A DNA stretch of 64,000 nucleotides from NCBI RefSeq assembly GCF_025147465.1, contig NZ_JALXOZ010000004.1, forward strand, positions 62,001 through 126,000, given 5' to 3'. Source of the DNA: Dermabacter sp. p3-SID358. GTDB taxonomy: Bacteria; Actinomycetota; Actinomycetes; Actinomycetales; Dermabacteraceae. The notes below the pieces were generated by a model, which made no database searches, was not told where the DNA came from, and was given only the letters and a program-made list of their open reading frames with translations. Made by a program: the position numbers and the translations under genes. This document shows positions 6,969-17,269 of the stretch, piece by piece (position 1 is the first letter of the stretch; each line of letters opens with the position of its first letter).

Positions 6969-9523
6969 GGCCAGGGCGCCTTCACGATGTCCCCGACGTA
7001 CTCGAGGGTGAGCGCGAGCTCGCCCTCCTCGTCGGTCCGCTCGAGGTCCACGATCGCCTGCATCACGAAGTCGTGATCGCCTTCGGGATCGACGATCGTT
7101 TGCGTGACGAGCCAACGCTTCGACTCTTGCTCGAGGCGGAGGTATTGGCGGGCGCGGGCACGATCCTCGATCACGACGTGATCGTGCGCGTCGTAGAAGT
7201 CGTCCATGGCTTCGCCCCAACGGTCGGCGTTCCAACCACTTTCGCCGTCGAGGTCGCCGAGCTGCTCTTCGCGCTCGAACGCGAAGTCTTCGACTCGGCG
7301 CCACATCGCAGCGCGTACCATTTGCGTAAGAACCTTGGTTTGCGCGCTCAAAGAACGAGGCGAATCGGGGCGGAGCTCGCTTGCCGCGTCTTCATCGTCA
7401 TCGGGGTTTGTGAGCGCTTCCCACTCATCCAACAGGGACGAATCGACGCCGCGCACGAGCACACCGAGCCATTCGATCACATCCTCGAGTTCTTCGGTTC
7501 GCAGCTCGACCGGGAGGGTACGCCGGAGGGCCTGGTAGGCGTCGGAAAGATAGCGCAGCACGATGCCTTCCGAGCGCATGAGCTTGTAACGCGAGACGAA
7601 CTCGCTGAACGTCGCGCCCGTCTCGTAGAACTCGCGCACGATTTTCTTGGGGGAGAGGTCGTGCACGTTGATCCATGGGCGATTCTTCGCGTAGATCTCG
7701 AGGGCTGCCGTGAGTTCTTCCTCGAGGGGCTTCGGCCATGTGACCTCGTCGAGGCGCGCCATGCGTTCGGTGTAGTCGACGCCGTCAGCCTTGAGCTCGG
7801 CGAGCAGCGCACTCTTCGCCGCATTTTGCTGGGCGAGGAGAATCTGGAACGGGTCTTCGAGGATCGCTTCGATGATCGAAACCGAGTCCATTGTGAGGCT
7901 CGGCGAATCCTCGTCAAGGATGTCGAGGGCCGCGATAGCGAACGCTGCGAGCGGCTGATTCATTTGGAAGTCCCACTGCAGGTCGTCCACGAGTGTGACG
8001 GTGCGACCGAGGTGATCGGGCTCGTCGCGCACCGTGATGATCTCCGCTTCCTTGAGGCCGCGAAATAGCTCGAGAGCACGGCGCTTGAGAGCAAATTTCT
8101 GGGCGTGCGTTTGGTGGCTTTCGTCGATGAGGTGTCGAGCAGCCTCGAGGGCGCTTCCCGGGCGGGAAATGAGGGCGAGCAGGATTGCGCTCGTCATCGC
8201 CATGTGGGGTTTCAGTTCCGACGGTTGCTCTTCACTAAGCTTCCTGAGGTTCTCCTCGGTCCAGTTCACCCGGCCTTCTGGAACGCGCATTTTAGGTTCG
8301 CGCTGCTTCTTCTTCTTCGCGTTGTTGGGTTTCGAGCCCGTTTCGGCTCGCTTCGCGAAGCGTTCCCTTTCTTTCTCAAACTCGACGGCCCATTCGGGGG
8401 CCTGAACGACGACGTGCCCTACGGTGTCGTACCCCGCGCGCCCGGCGCGACCAGCGATCTGGAGAAACTCCCGTGTGTTGAGCAGGCGTTGGCGGCGTCC
8501 GTCGAACTTTGCGAGTCCGGTCATGAGCACGGTGCGGATCGGCACGTTGATGCCAACGCCGAGCGTGTCGGTGCCAGCAATGACCTTGAGAAGGCCCGAT
8601 TGCGCGAGCCGTTCAACGAGGCGGCGATACTTGGGGAGCATGCCCGCGTGGTGCACGCCGATGCCTTCGCGCACGAGTTTCGAGAGGATCGAGCCGAAAC
8701 CGCGCGAGAACCGAAAATCGCCTATGAGCTCGCGGATCTTGTCTTTTTCTTCGCGTGTAAGGATCTTTGTGCCGAGAAGGTGCTGCGCTTGCTCGAGGGC
8801 GTCTTTTTGCGTGAAGTGGACGATGTAGACGGGCGCGTCGCGATTCTCGAGGATCTCCTTGATCGTCTCGGGAAGGTCGGTTGTTACCCAGCGGAAGTCG
8901 AGCGGAACGGGACGCTCGGCGTTCGCGATTGTGCTCACGTTCCGGCCCGTACGCTCTTCGAGATCTTTCTCGAAGAAGGACACGTCGCCGAGGGTAGCGC
9001 TCATGAGCACAAACTGGGTCTTTGGAAGCTCGATGAGCGGCACTTGCCACGCCCAGCCTCGCTGCGAGTCGTCGTAGAAGTGGAATTCGTCCATGACGAC
9101 GAGCCCTATGTCGCTCATCTCGCCGTCACGAAGTGCGTGGTTTGCGAGAATCTCCGCCGTGCACACGATGATGGGTGCTTCGTGGTTGACCGATGAATCG
9201 CCCGTCATCATTCCCACGGCCTCGGCACCGAACATGGAGACTATGTCGAAGAACTTCTCGCTCACGAGCGCCTTGATGGGAGCGGTGTAGTACGCCTTTT
9301 CCCCTCGCGCCATCGCGGCATAGAGAGCCGCGTAGGCGATTGTCGTTTTTCCCGAGCCCGTGGGAGTCGCGGCGATCACGTGGTCCCCAGCGGCGATCGA
9401 GAGGAGTGCTTCCTCTTGGTGGGGATAGAGCGTGCGGCCTACCTCGGCTTGCGCCGCGATGAAGCCCTCAACGATCGCGTCTTCGCTCGAGTCCGTGGGG
9501 AGAAAATCGTGAAGAAGTGGCAT
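6965..9523 (-). CDS. DEAD/DEAH-box RNA helicase, Ski2-like, with DUF3516 C-terminus
   Basis: An 852-residue superfamily 2 helicase. Motif I is ATPTGSGKT (lysine 59), motif II is DEFH (145-148), motif III is SAT (175-177), and the second RecA domain has GVGINVPIRTVLMTG and QIAGRAGRAG. The C-terminal 400 residues match the DUF3516-type helicases found in actinobacteria. These are thought to unwind RNA in processing or decay; the substrate is unknown. The ATG at 9523 is the first start. The gene precedes, and overlaps by four bases, the EIIA gene, so the two are probably translated together. Confidence 0.88.
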   Translation of the reverse strand: MPLLHDFLPTDSSEDAIVEGFIAAQAEVGRTLYPHQEEALLSIAAGDHVIAATPTGSGKTTIAYAALYAAMARGEKAYYTAPIKALVSEKFFDIVSMFGAEAVGMMTGDSSVNHEAPIIVCTAEILANHALRDGEMSDIGLVVMDEFHFYDDSQRGWAWQVPLIELPKTQFVLMSATLGDVSFFEKDLEERTGRNVSTIANAERPVPLDFRWVTTDLPETIKEILENRDAPVYIVHFTQKDALEQAQHLLGTKILTREEKDKIRELIGDFRFSRGFGSILSKLVREGIGVHHAGMLPKYRRLVERLAQSGLLKVIAGTDTLGVGINVPIRTVLMTGLAKFDGRRQRLLNTREFLQIAGRAGRAGYDTVGHVVVQAPEWAVEFEKERERFAKRAETGSKPNNAKKKKQREPKMRVPEGRVNWTEENLRKLSEEQPSELKPHMAMTSAILLALISRPGSALEAARHLIDESHQTHAQKFALKRRALELFRGLKEAEIITVRDEPDHLGRTVTLVDDLQWDFQMNQPLAAFAIAALDILDEDSPSLTMDSVSIIEAILEDPFQILLAQQNAAKSALLAELKADGVDYTERMARLDEVTWPKPLEEELTAALEIYAKNRPWINVHDLSPKKIVREFYETGATFSEFVSRYKLMRSEGIVLRYLSDAYQALRRTLPVELRTEELEDVIEWLGVLVRGVDSSLLDEWEALTNPDDDEDAASELRPDSPRSLSAQTKVLTQMVRAAMWRRVEDFAFEREEQLGDLDGESGWNADRWGEAMDDFYDAHDHVVIEDRARARQYLRLEQESKRWLVTQTIVDPEGDHDFVMQAIVDLERTDEEGELALTLEYVGDIVKAPWP

Positions 9524-9557
9524 GGCTCCATTGTGTCAGCCCACTGCAGGCTGCCGG

Positions 9558-10391
9558 CTATGCGGATTGCGGGGCGGGGTGAGGGATCTCGAGTTCGGCG
9601 ACGACAGGGAGGTGGTCCGAGGCGTGAGTGCGATGAGTTTTCGCCGAGACCGGCCGGATGTCGCGGCTCGAGAGGATGTAATCGATGCGCCTTGCGGGGA
9701 CGGGAAGCACGGGGTTCGTGCGGCCGAGAAAGCGCTTCGCGAGAGGGAACCGGTGCTTTGCAGCCCACACGTCGATAAGGTCCTTTGTAAAGACCGAATA
9801 GTCGCGCATAACTAAAGGTGCAGCGTTGAGGTCGCCCACGAGGATTGCTGGTTCTTCGTCTTCGAAAGCGACCTCGCGGGCAGCGTGAAATTGTGCGCGG
9901 CGCACCCTCGCAGGGCCGAGTGCGAGATGGGTGACCGAGAACGAGAACGGGACGCCATCGGCGTCAATACGCGTGCGTAAAACCGCTCGGCGTTCGATCA
10001 GACGATTCTCGGGGAGACGCGCCATGTGCGACGCGAGAATCGGGTAGGTCGAGAGCACGGCGATCCCGTATTGGCGTCGCACGTTTATGCCTACGCGCTC
10101 GGCGGAGCGGCGCGACGGATCCAGGTCGATCGTGGGGGCAAACTCCGCGTGCATCTGAAGCCGATCCGCGAGCCACGCCGCCTGATCAACAAAATCCGAA
10201 CGAGTGCCGAAGAAGCGGTCAACCTCCTGCAGGCCGATGACATCGGCTTCGAGCGCCTCAAGCGCACGCGCCGTGGCCTCGAGGTTGAGGATATTGCGCG
10301 AGTTTGCGCCGTGATGGATGTTAAAGGTCGCGACGCGCACGCGGGTTCCGGAAGCTGGCGGGGATTGTGGCGTGTGCGAGAGAAGGGGCAT
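9558..10391 (-). CDS. Endonuclease/exonuclease/phosphatase family protein
   Basis: A 277-residue EEP-fold hydrolase. It shows VATFNIHHGAN near the start, IGLQEVDRFF with the metal-binding glutamate, VGDLNAAP as the catalytic Asp-Asn motif, and HASDHLPVVAEL with the terminal Asp-His pair. No signal peptide is visible, so it is probably cytoplasmic. EEP members act on DNA, phosphoinositides or other phosphodiesters, and the substrate here cannot be read from sequence. It lies 34 bp upstream of the helicase on the same strand and may share its transcript. Confidence 0.85.
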   Translation of the reverse strand: MPLLSHTPQSPPASGTRVRVATFNIHHGANSRNILNLEATARALEALEADVIGLQEVDRFFGTRSDFVDQAAWLADRLQMHAEFAPTIDLDPSRRSAERVGINVRRQYGIAVLSTYPILASHMARLPENRLIERRAVLRTRIDADGVPFSFSVTHLALGPARVRRAQFHAAREVAFEDEEPAILVGDLNAAPLVMRDYSVFTKDLIDVWAAKHRFPLAKRFLGRTNPVLPVPARRIDYILSSRDIRPVSAKTHRTHASDHLPVVAELEIPHPAPQSA

Positions 10392-10498
10392 GGCACCATT
10401 GTGCCCCGTCCCACCAGAGAAAAACGGCGTTTGCAGCGGGGTGTCCGAAGTTCAGTGCAGGCAGGGGGCGCAGATTCTTGACTCGGCGTGTGGGTGGC

Positions 10499-11479
10499 TC
10501 AAGCGAACAAGGGAGCGAGCGGGTCGAGCACTGCGAGGATTCGTAAGCGAAGCGCATCAGAGCGCTCGGCGAGCGCACGCTGACGTCTCACATACTCCGC
10601 CTTGCCCTCCTCAGTCTCGATCGGCACGACCCCGTACCCGTAACCCCGGCAGTCATAGGGGGAGGCCTCCATGTCGAGTATTCTGAGGTCGAGTGCATGC
10701 TCAAAGCAGTCAAGGGCAATATCGCTCGGCAGGAGGGGCGCGAGCTTCATCGACCACTTATAGAGATCCATGCCCACGTGGAGGCACGCAGGATCATCAC
10801 GCATGGGTTGCCTCTCGCGCGTGGGATGCGACGCATTGAGCGGGACCGCCTCGGGCGTGAAGAAGCGGAACGCGTCGATGTGCGAGCACACGAGGCGGTT
10901 TGCTTCCACGACGCGGTTAGTTGCCTCGGCGCCGAGGCGCAAGGGGAGCGACTCGTGGCGCTTCTCGCCTGGCCGAAGCCGGTACACCATCGCCCACTCG
11001 TGAAGCCCGAAACACGAAAAGTTTCCCGGTTTCTCGGCGAAACTCGAGTTGGTGAGCAGGCGGTGAATCCACATGGCCGCATCGCCGCGCTCACGAACGA
11101 AACGCTCGAGATCAGCCGTACGCACCTCGCCCGTTGTGCCGCTCGATGCATCCTTCACGTCGCGATACCAGCGCCGGCAACCGTCGGAGTCCACATCTCC
11201 CTGATCCCGAAGGGGTGCATCCGCCGAGACTTCGTACCCCACCTGCCAACCCGGGTGCCATCGCCGCAGCTGTCCCGGGCTAAAGGGATAGTAGGTGTGC
11301 AGGAAGTCCTCGATAGGGTGCTTTTCGCCCCGTGCCTTGCGCTCGCGGTGAGGGGCGTTTAAACGATCGGCACGTTCCTCATGAGCAGCGCGCGCACGTT
11401 GCACCTCACCGGCTGTCATGACGGTGGTGAGACGTGTGGGAGCGGCGAATGAGCCTGAGTGAAGCGAGAGAGGAGACAC
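10499..11479 (-). CDS. Conserved actinobacterial protein annotated as 3-methyladenine DNA glycosylase
   Basis: A protein of 326 residues from ATG 11479, or 306 from ATG 11419 (MTAGEVQRA). It contains HPIEDFLHTYYPFSPGQLRR, RWHPGWQ and FSCFGLHEWAMVYR, which mark a family common in actinobacteria that databases often name 3-methyladenine DNA glycosylase. It lacks an obvious AlkA or Tag helix-hairpin-helix, so the named function is not proven. The second start is attractive because the conserved part begins soon after it; neither start has a strong ribosome site. It is followed by the EEP gene on the same strand. Confidence 0.65.
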   Translation of the reverse strand: MSPLSLHSGSFAAPTRLTTVMTAGEVQRARAAHEERADRLNAPHRERKARGEKHPIEDFLHTYYPFSPGQLRRWHPGWQVGYEVSADAPLRDQGDVDSDGCRRWYRDVKDASSGTTGEVRTADLERFVRERGDAAMWIHRLLTNSSFAEKPGNFSCFGLHEWAMVYRLRPGEKRHESLPLRLGAEATNRVVEANRLVCSHIDAFRFFTPEAVPLNASHPTRERQPMRDDPACLHVGMDLYKWSMKLAPLLPSDIALDCFEHALDLRILDMEASPYDCRGYGYGVVPIETEEGKAEYVRRQRALAERSDALRLRILAVLDPLAPLFA

Positions 11480-11612
11480 CTCTCAAGCCTACGCGCGAGC
11501 ACCGCGCGGATCGCGAGGGGGCGGAGACACGGATGTGAAGAAAGAGTGAGGGGTGGGCAAGGGCATAGCGCGAGTGCCCGTGAGAGACGAAAGGCCCTAC
11601 TAGACTGGAGCC

Positions 11613-12404
11613 ATGCGCATCGCACGATTCACCACCGGCTCGAACCCGATGTTCGGTATCGTCCAAGAAAAGGACGGCGTGGACATGGTGTACGGGATCA
11701 CGGGAGACCCGCTCTACACCCAAATTCAGCCGAATGGCACGATTCTCCCGCTCGAGGATGTTCGCCTCCTCGCCCCGGTTATTCCCCGCTCCAAGGTCGT
11801 TGGTGTCGGCAAAAACTATGCCGAACACGCGCGTGAGATGGGAAGCGAGGCCCCCGAGAGCCCGCTGCTTTTCCTCAAGCCGAACACCTCCGTCATCGGC
11901 CCGAACGACCCGGTCATCTACCCCTCCTACGCGAAAGAACTGGGCTTCGAGGCCGAGCTCGCGGTGGTCATCAAAACTCTCGCGAAGAACGTTCCCGCCG
12001 AGCGCGCTTCCGACGTCATCCTTGGCTACACGTGCGCGAATGACCTCACGGCGCGTGACGCCCAGCGCGAGGAGTCGCAGTGGTTCCGCGCGAAGGCGTT
12101 CGACACGTCGTGCCCACTCGGTCCGTGGATCGAGACCGACCTCGATACCGCCAACGCCCGCATTCGCGCGCTCGTGAACGGTGAAGTCAAACAAGACGCG
12201 ACGAGTGCCGACATGCTCCTCACGATCCCCGAACTCATTGAGGAGATCACGCGCTCGACCACACTTCTTCCCGGTGATGTCATCCTCACCGGAACCCCCG
12301 CGGGCGTCGGCCTTCTCGAGGCTGGCGAAACCGTCGAGATCGAGATCGATGGGATCGGCACCCTGACCAACCGCGTCGTGACACCCGAAGACCTCGAGGC
12401 CTAA
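11613..12404 (+). CDS. Fumarylacetoacetate hydrolase family protein
   Basis: A 263-residue protein with the FAH fold. [16 protein letters not shown] begins the catalytic domain, [12 protein letters not shown] supplies metal-binding acidic residues, [15 protein letters not shown] follows, and LTGTPAGVG closes the active site. Members hydrolyse or decarboxylate diketo acids such as 2-hydroxyhepta-2,4-diene-1,7-dioate or oxaloacetate; the true substrate is not evident. It stands 47 bp upstream of gltX in the same direction, an arrangement often seen in actinobacteria, and may be the first gene of the gltX-mevalonate transcript. Confidence 0.88.
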   Translation: MRIARFTTGSNPMFGIVQEKDGVDMVYGITGDPLYTQIQPNGTILPLEDVRLLAPVIPRSKVVGVGKNYAEHAREMGSEAPESPLLFLKPNTSVIGPNDPVIYPSYAKELGFEAELAVVIKTLAKNVPAERASDVILGYTCANDLTARDAQREESQWFRAKAFDTSCPLGPWIETDLDTANARIRALVNGEVKQDATSADMLLTIPELIEEITRSTTLLPGDVILTGTPAGVGLLEAGETVEIEIDGIGTLTNRVVTPEDLEA

Positions 12405-12451
12405 CACCATCCCGGGAATCCCCCGCCAACCTCCCAAAGGAGAACAATCAC

Positions 12452-13993
12452 GTGAGCGCTGAGAACATCGATCTCGCGACCCTCCCCACACTCGACAGCA
12501 CACGCGGCCATGACGAGGTGCGCGTGCGCTTTTGCCCATCGCCGACAGGCACACCCCATATCGGCATGGTGCGTACGGCACTGTTTAACTGGGCCTACGC
12601 GAAGCGCACGGGTGGCAAGCTCGTGTTCCGCATCGAAGATACCGACCAAGCACGCGACAGTGAGGAAAGCTACAACCAGCTCCTCGACGCGATGCGCTGG
12701 CTCGGAATCACCTGGGACGAGGGCGTCGACGCGGGCGGGGATGACGGCCCCTACCGACAATCCCAGCGCGGCGAGATTTATCAGGACGTCATCCAGAAAC
12801 TGAAAGACGGCGGATTCATCTACGAGTCGTTCTCGACTCCCGAGGAAATCCAGCAGCGCCACATTGCCGCGGGTCGGCCCAAAGAATCCGGGTACGACGG
12901 CTTCGATCGCGACCTCACCGAAGAGCAAAAAGCCGCCTTCCGCGCCGAGGGGCGCGAGCCCGTGTGGCGCGTGCGAATGCCGGACGAAGACATCACGTTC
13001 AACGACCTTGTGCGCGGCGAAATCACCTTCAAGGCAGGCTCGACCCCCGATTACGTGGTCGTGCGCGCGAATGGCCAGCCACTCTATCCGCTCACGAACC
13101 CCGTCGACGATGCGCTCATGGGCATCACCCACATCCTGCGCGGCGAGGACATCCTCAGCTCGACCCCCCGCCAGGTTGTGCTCTACGAAGCGCTCAAGAA
13201 GATCGGCATTGCCGAGTTCACGCCCGAGTACGGGCACCTTCCCTATGTCATGGGCGAGGGCAACAAAAAACTCTCCAAGCGTGACCCCGAATCAAGCCTC
13301 TTCCTCTACCGCGATGAGGGCTTCGTGCCGGAGGGCATGATCAATTACCTCTCACTTCTCGGCTGGGGCTACAGCGGCGACCAAGACATCTTCACGCGAG
13401 AGCAGTTCGTGGCGAAATTCGACGTTGCCGATGTTAATCCGAACCCCGCGCGCGTGGACTACAAGAAGGCGCTCGCGATCAACGCCGACCACATGCGCAT
13501 GCTCGACGAGGCAGAATTCACCGAGCGCATGATCCCTTACCTCGAGAAAGCAGGCGTGGTCTCCACGCCGATCACCGAGGATCAGCGTGCGCTTCTCACG
13601 AAGGCCACACCTCTCGTGCAACCGCGCATGAACCTCCTCGGTGAGGCGCCGGGGATGGTGCGCTTTTTGTTCATCGACGACGCCGACCTCGTGATCGAAG
13701 AGGACGCCCTCAAGAAACTCGGTGATGATCCAGTTTCCGTGGTGCGTCGCGCGATTGAGGTCATCGAAGAAGGCGGCAAGGACAACTTTACGACCGAGAA
13801 GCTCGAATCGTCCCTACGTGCCGCCATTATCGAGGGAATGGGTGTCAAGCCTCGGCTCGCGTTTGGCCCGCTGCGTTCGGGCATCTCGGGCCGTCGCGTG
13901 AGCCCGCCGCTTTTCGAGTCGATGGAGCTTCTCGGCTACGACTCGACCATTGCTCGCCTGACCTCGTTCGCCGAACTTCTCGCATCGCGGTGA
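12452..13993 (+). CDS. gltX: Glutamate-tRNA ligase
   Basis: A 513-residue class I synthetase that charges tRNA-Glu. [20 protein letters not shown] contains the HIGH-type motif and [10 protein letters not shown] the KMSKS-type motif. [15 protein letters not shown] is also diagnostic. The start is GTG 12452 behind AAAGGAG. The stop overlaps the GTG of the mevalonate kinase gene as GTGA, so an aminoacyl-tRNA synthetase heads the isoprenoid operon. The matching tRNA-Glu lies further along the window at 20844. Confidence 0.96.
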   Translation: MSAENIDLATLPTLDSTRGHDEVRVRFCPSPTGTPHIGMVRTALFNWAYAKRTGGKLVFRIEDTDQARDSEESYNQLLDAMRWLGITWDEGVDAGGDDGPYRQSQRGEIYQDVIQKLKDGGFIYESFSTPEEIQQRHIAAGRPKESGYDGFDRDLTEEQKAAFRAEGREPVWRVRMPDEDITFNDLVRGEITFKAGSTPDYVVVRANGQPLYPLTNPVDDALMGITHILRGEDILSSTPRQVVLYEALKKIGIAEFTPEYGHLPYVMGEGNKKLSKRDPESSLFLYRDEGFVPEGMINYLSLLGWGYSGDQDIFTREQFVAKFDVADVNPNPARVDYKKALAINADHMRMLDEAEFTERMIPYLEKAGVVSTPITEDQRALLTKATPLVQPRMNLLGEAPGMVRFLFIDDADLVIEEDALKKLGDDPVSVVRRAIEVIEEGGKDNFTTEKLESSLRAAIIEGMGVKPRLAFGPLRSGISGRRVSPPLFESMELLGYDSTIARLTSFAELLASR

Positions 13994-15162
13994 GCGAAGA
14001 AAAGTTCGAATACGCGACCGGGCACGGCCGCGCGCACGCCAAGACGATCCTCATTGGCGAGCACGCGGTCGTGTACGGGCATCCCGCGATCGCATTTCCC
14101 ATACGACACCTGGAGCTCAAGGCGACCGCTCGCCTTCTTCCCTACCCCGATTCCGTTGACGCAAACGCCGGCCGTATCGAGGGGTCGGTCTCGGCCGAAG
14201 GGTTTGGGACCATCAGCGGTTCGTATTCACTCACCGAGGGCTTCGCGTTCGATGACCAGACCGTCCCGGGAAGCGAGGTGCGCTTCGAGAGCGGTCTTAC
14301 CCTCGATGTTCCCTCCTCACGAACGGGGGAGCGCCGTGGCAAGCGGCGCATCGCAACCGTGGGCGATCCCTCGACGGGGGCGATCTACCTCGATGTCGAT
14401 ACGGAAGAGGCCGAGGACGAGCTCGCTCAGTCCGCTCTGAGGACGATTCTCGGTCACGTAGGCGAAAAGCCCGGGCGCGCCGAGGTCACGGTTGAGGGAA
14501 GCATTCCCACCGCACGTGGCCTCGGCTCGAGCGCCGCGATGGCGAGCGCGATTGCCGTTGCCGTTGCACGCCTCTACGGTCACGAGCTCACGAGTGAGGA
14601 ACGTTTCGAACTGGTGCAGTTCGTCGAGCGCATCGCCCACGGCACCCCGAGCGGGCTCGACGCCTACCAGACCATGGCGAAGGGGCCTCTGTGGTTCCAG
14701 GCTGGTAAGGCGGAGCCCCTCGATCTCGCCGAGACGCCCGCGCTCGTCGTTGCCGACACGGGTCTTCCCGGGCATACCCTCGATGCGGTGCGAGGAATAC
14801 GCGAGCGTCGTGAACACGACGGACGACTCGTGGACGTTGCACTCGAAACCATCGCCTCCCTTGCGCACACGACACGTGAAGCTCTCCGCCTCGGCGATAT
14901 GAGCAGCGTGGGCCGTGCGATGAACGACTGCCAGCAAATCCTCGCTGAGCTCGGGGTTTCGCATCCGCGACTTGAGCACCTCGTAGGAGCAGCGCGCGAA
15001 GCGGGAGCCCTCGGCGCGAAACTCACGGGCGGTGGCCAGGGAGGGTGCATCATTGCACTCGCCCCTTCCCACGGCGCAGTACCCGCACTCACGCGGGCGC
15101 TTTCTTCGGCGGGCGCCAAGAATGTCTGGGCAATCAACCCGACGTGTGAGGAGCGACCATGA
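13990..15162 (+). CDS. mvk: Mevalonate kinase
   Basis: A 390-residue GHMP kinase that phosphorylates mevalonate with [23 protein letters not shown] is the N-terminal substrate loop, [17 protein letters not shown] the ATP-binding GLGSS loop, and [14 protein letters not shown] the C-terminal glycine motif. It is longer than many bacterial mevalonate kinases; residues of about 50-140 contain an extended acidic segment including [13 protein letters not shown]. The GTG start overlaps the gltX stop, and its own stop overlaps mvaD as ATGA. The order mvk-mvaD-pmk-fni-mvaA-mvaS matches the mevalonate cluster known from Streptomyces CL190. Confidence 0.93.
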   Translation: MSEEKFEYATGHGRAHAKTILIGEHAVVYGHPAIAFPIRHLELKATARLLPYPDSVDANAGRIEGSVSAEGFGTISGSYSLTEGFAFDDQTVPGSEVRFESGLTLDVPSSRTGERRGKRRIATVGDPSTGAIYLDVDTEEAEDELAQSALRTILGHVGEKPGRAEVTVEGSIPTARGLGSSAAMASAIAVAVARLYGHELTSEERFELVQFVERIAHGTPSGLDAYQTMAKGPLWFQAGKAEPLDLAETPALVVADTGLPGHTLDAVRGIRERREHDGRLVDVALETIASLAHTTREALRLGDMSSVGRAMNDCQQILAELGVSHPRLEHLVGAAREAGALGAKLTGGGQGGCIIALAPSHGAVPALTRALSSAGAKNVWAINPTCEERP

Positions 15163-16151
15163 CGCGCGCTACTGCCGTTGCCCACCCCAACATCGCTCTC
15201 GTGAAGTACTGGGGTAAAGCCGATCAAAGGCTCAACCTTCCCGCGACGGGCTCGCTTTCGCTCACGCTCGATATTTTCCCCACAACGACGACGGTTGAGC
15301 TGACCAACGATCCAATGGATCGGGTCATGCTCGATGGAGTGGAACTCTCCGGGGACGAGTCTGCGCGTGTTCGCTCGGTTCTCGATCTTGTGCGCGAACG
15401 GGCGGGAACGGGCACTCACGCGCTGGTCACGTCCACAAATACCGTTCCGACGGCTGCTGGGCTCGCGTCGAGCGCCGCCGCGTTCGCGGCTCTCGCGAAA
15501 GCGTCGAGTGCCGCCTATGGTCTCTCACTGAGCGATGCGGAGCTCTCGCGCCTCGCACGCCGAGGCTCGGGCTCAGCGTGTCGCTCAATTTTTGGAGGAC
15601 TTGTGCGCTGGAACAAGGGGACGAGTGACGAGACGAGTGTCGCGGAACGCCTCGAATGGCAGGGCGAACCTCTCGCCATGGTCGTTTCTGTGATTTCGAG
15701 CGCGCGCAAAAAGATCGGTAGCCGCGCCGGGATGAACCACACGGTCACAACCTCGCCCTACTTCGAAGGATGGGTGTCGTCGAATAACGCGCTTGTGGAG
15801 CGTGCCTCGAGCGCCGTGGAGCGAGCGGACTTCACGAGCCTTGGTGAGATCGCCGAAATGAGCGCACTGCGCATGCACGCATCGATGCTCGGAGCCGAGC
15901 CTCCACTTCGCTACCTCACGAGTAGGAGCTTCGCGATCTTCGATGCGGTCCAGGAGCTGCGCGAGGACGGGCTCGAGGCATACGCAAGCGCCGACGCGGG
16001 GCCCAACGTGAAGATTCTGTGTCGCTCACGCGAGGCTTCGCTCGTGGCTCACGCCCTGCGTGAGAGGATCGAAGACGTGAAGATGCACGTTTCGAACTCC
16101 GGCCCTGGCGCCTACCTCCTCGACGAGGGGGAGCGCCCGAGCGCAGCATGA
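15159..16151 (+). CDS. mvaD: Diphosphomevalonate decarboxylase
   Basis: A 330-residue GHMP-fold enzyme that converts mevalonate 5-diphosphate to isopentenyl diphosphate. HPNIALVKYWGKADQRLNLP, TAAGLASSAAAFAAL and RRGSGSACRSIFGG are family hallmarks; the last includes the serine and arginine near the phosphates. SNSGPGAYLL lies near the end. The ATG overlaps the mvk stop by four bases, and its stop overlaps the next kinase in the same way, which points to coupled translation. Confidence 0.95.
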   Translation: MTRATAVAHPNIALVKYWGKADQRLNLPATGSLSLTLDIFPTTTTVELTNDPMDRVMLDGVELSGDESARVRSVLDLVRERAGTGTHALVTSTNTVPTAAGLASSAAAFAALAKASSAAYGLSLSDAELSRLARRGSGSACRSIFGGLVRWNKGTSDETSVAERLEWQGEPLAMVVSVISSARKKIGSRAGMNHTVTTSPYFEGWVSSNNALVERASSAVERADFTSLGEIAEMSALRMHASMLGAEPPLRYLTSRSFAIFDAVQELREDGLEAYASADAGPNVKILCRSREASLVAHALRERIEDVKMHVSNSGPGAYLLDEGERPSAA

Positions 16152-17269
16152 GCGGATTTGCCTTCCGCGCGCCCGGCAAGCTTTTTGTCGCGGGCGAATA
16201 CGGGGTTGTGCATCCAGGCAACCCCGCGGTGCTGATCGCGGTCGATCGCGCCATCACCGCCCGAGCGCTTCCCGTGCGCCGGGCTAGGGGCGTGCGCGTC
16301 GAAAGCGAGCTATGGGGGGAAGAACGCGATTACGAGCCCGCTCACGTGGGTGACGCGGTCGTGGAGCCACGCGAGCCCGTATTTCTCGCGCTTGGCGTAC
16401 TCGAGGAGTACCTCGGTTCGCTTCCCTCCCTCGACATTCACCTCTCGTCGACACTCGAAGAAACAGATGGTCGCAAGTACGGCTTCGGCTCTTCGGGGGC
16501 GGTGGTCGTCGCGACGATAGGCGCCGTGCTTCGCGCACTAGACGAGCGCGTCTCGCCGCTCGACCTTTTCAAACTCTCCGCCCTTGCCGTTCTCGAGGGC
16601 AACGTGCGCGCCTCGTGCGCCGATGTGGCCACAAGCGTTCTCGGCGGCTGGGTGCTGTACCGCTCGTTCGACCGCGAGGCCGTGCGCGAGCTCCGTGTGC
16701 ACCAAGGCGTCAGGGCCGCGATCGCAGCTGACTGGCCGGGACTCGCACTGGAGATCCTCGACGTTCCGGGTGAGATCGAGGTCGTTATCGGCTGGAGCGG
16801 CGCGCCGGCCTCAACTCGTTCGCTCGTTTCCCAGGTGGATGAATCCGCGCGTGAGGGACGCGTCGATCTCGACGCCTTTAAGCGCGACAACGCCGCCCAC
16901 GTCGAGCGTCTCGCGAGCGAACTGCGCGCGGGAGACGCAAACGCCGCAATGGCGACACTCATTGCCGTTCTCGCGCAACTTCGCGGCCTCGATAGGGCCG
17001 CGGGAGGCGAAGAGGCCCTCGGTATCGAAACTCCCGACTTGAGGCTCATGGCCGAGATCGCTGCGAGATGTGGTGCGGCCGCTAAATTCTCGGGAGCCGG
17101 TGGTGGGGACTGCGTCATTGCCCTCGCCCCCAATGCCCAAGTCGCGCATTCCGTGAGGGAGGCTTGGCACTCGTCGGGGCTGATGGCGCTCGATGTGAGC
17201 GTGGAGCCGTCGGACCCCGATCACCGCCAACGAGACACGAAGGAAGAACGAGGAGGCGCCCATGAGTAG
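16148..17269 (+). CDS. mvaK2: Phosphomevalonate kinase
   Basis: A 373-residue GHMP kinase that makes mevalonate 5-diphosphate. It starts FRAPGKLFVAGEYGVVHPGN, carries KYGFGSSGAVVVATIGAVL as the ATP loop, and ends with FSGAGGGDCVIAL. The divergent N-terminal loop and its place between mvaD and fni separate it from mevalonate kinase. The ATG overlaps mvaD. The stop overlaps the start of fni by eight bases. Confidence 0.93.
   Translation: MSGFAFRAPGKLFVAGEYGVVHPGNPAVLIAVDRAITARALPVRRARGVRVESELWGEERDYEPAHVGDAVVEPREPVFLALGVLEEYLGSLPSLDIHLSSTLEETDGRKYGFGSSGAVVVATIGAVLRALDERVSPLDLFKLSALAVLEGNVRASCADVATSVLGGWVLYRSFDREAVRELRVHQGVRAAIAADWPGLALEILDVPGEIEVVIGWSGAPASTRSLVSQVDESAREGRVDLDAFKRDNAAHVERLASELRAGDANAAMATLIAVLAQLRGLDRAAGGEEALGIETPDLRLMAEIAARCGAAAKFSGAGGGDCVIALAPNAQVAHSVREAWHSSGLMALDVSVEPSDPDHRQRDTKEERGGAHE

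Noticed and set aside
11406..12581. 391-residue antisense frame across the FAH gene
   Set aside because: Mirror of a clear FAH-fold protein on the plus strand.
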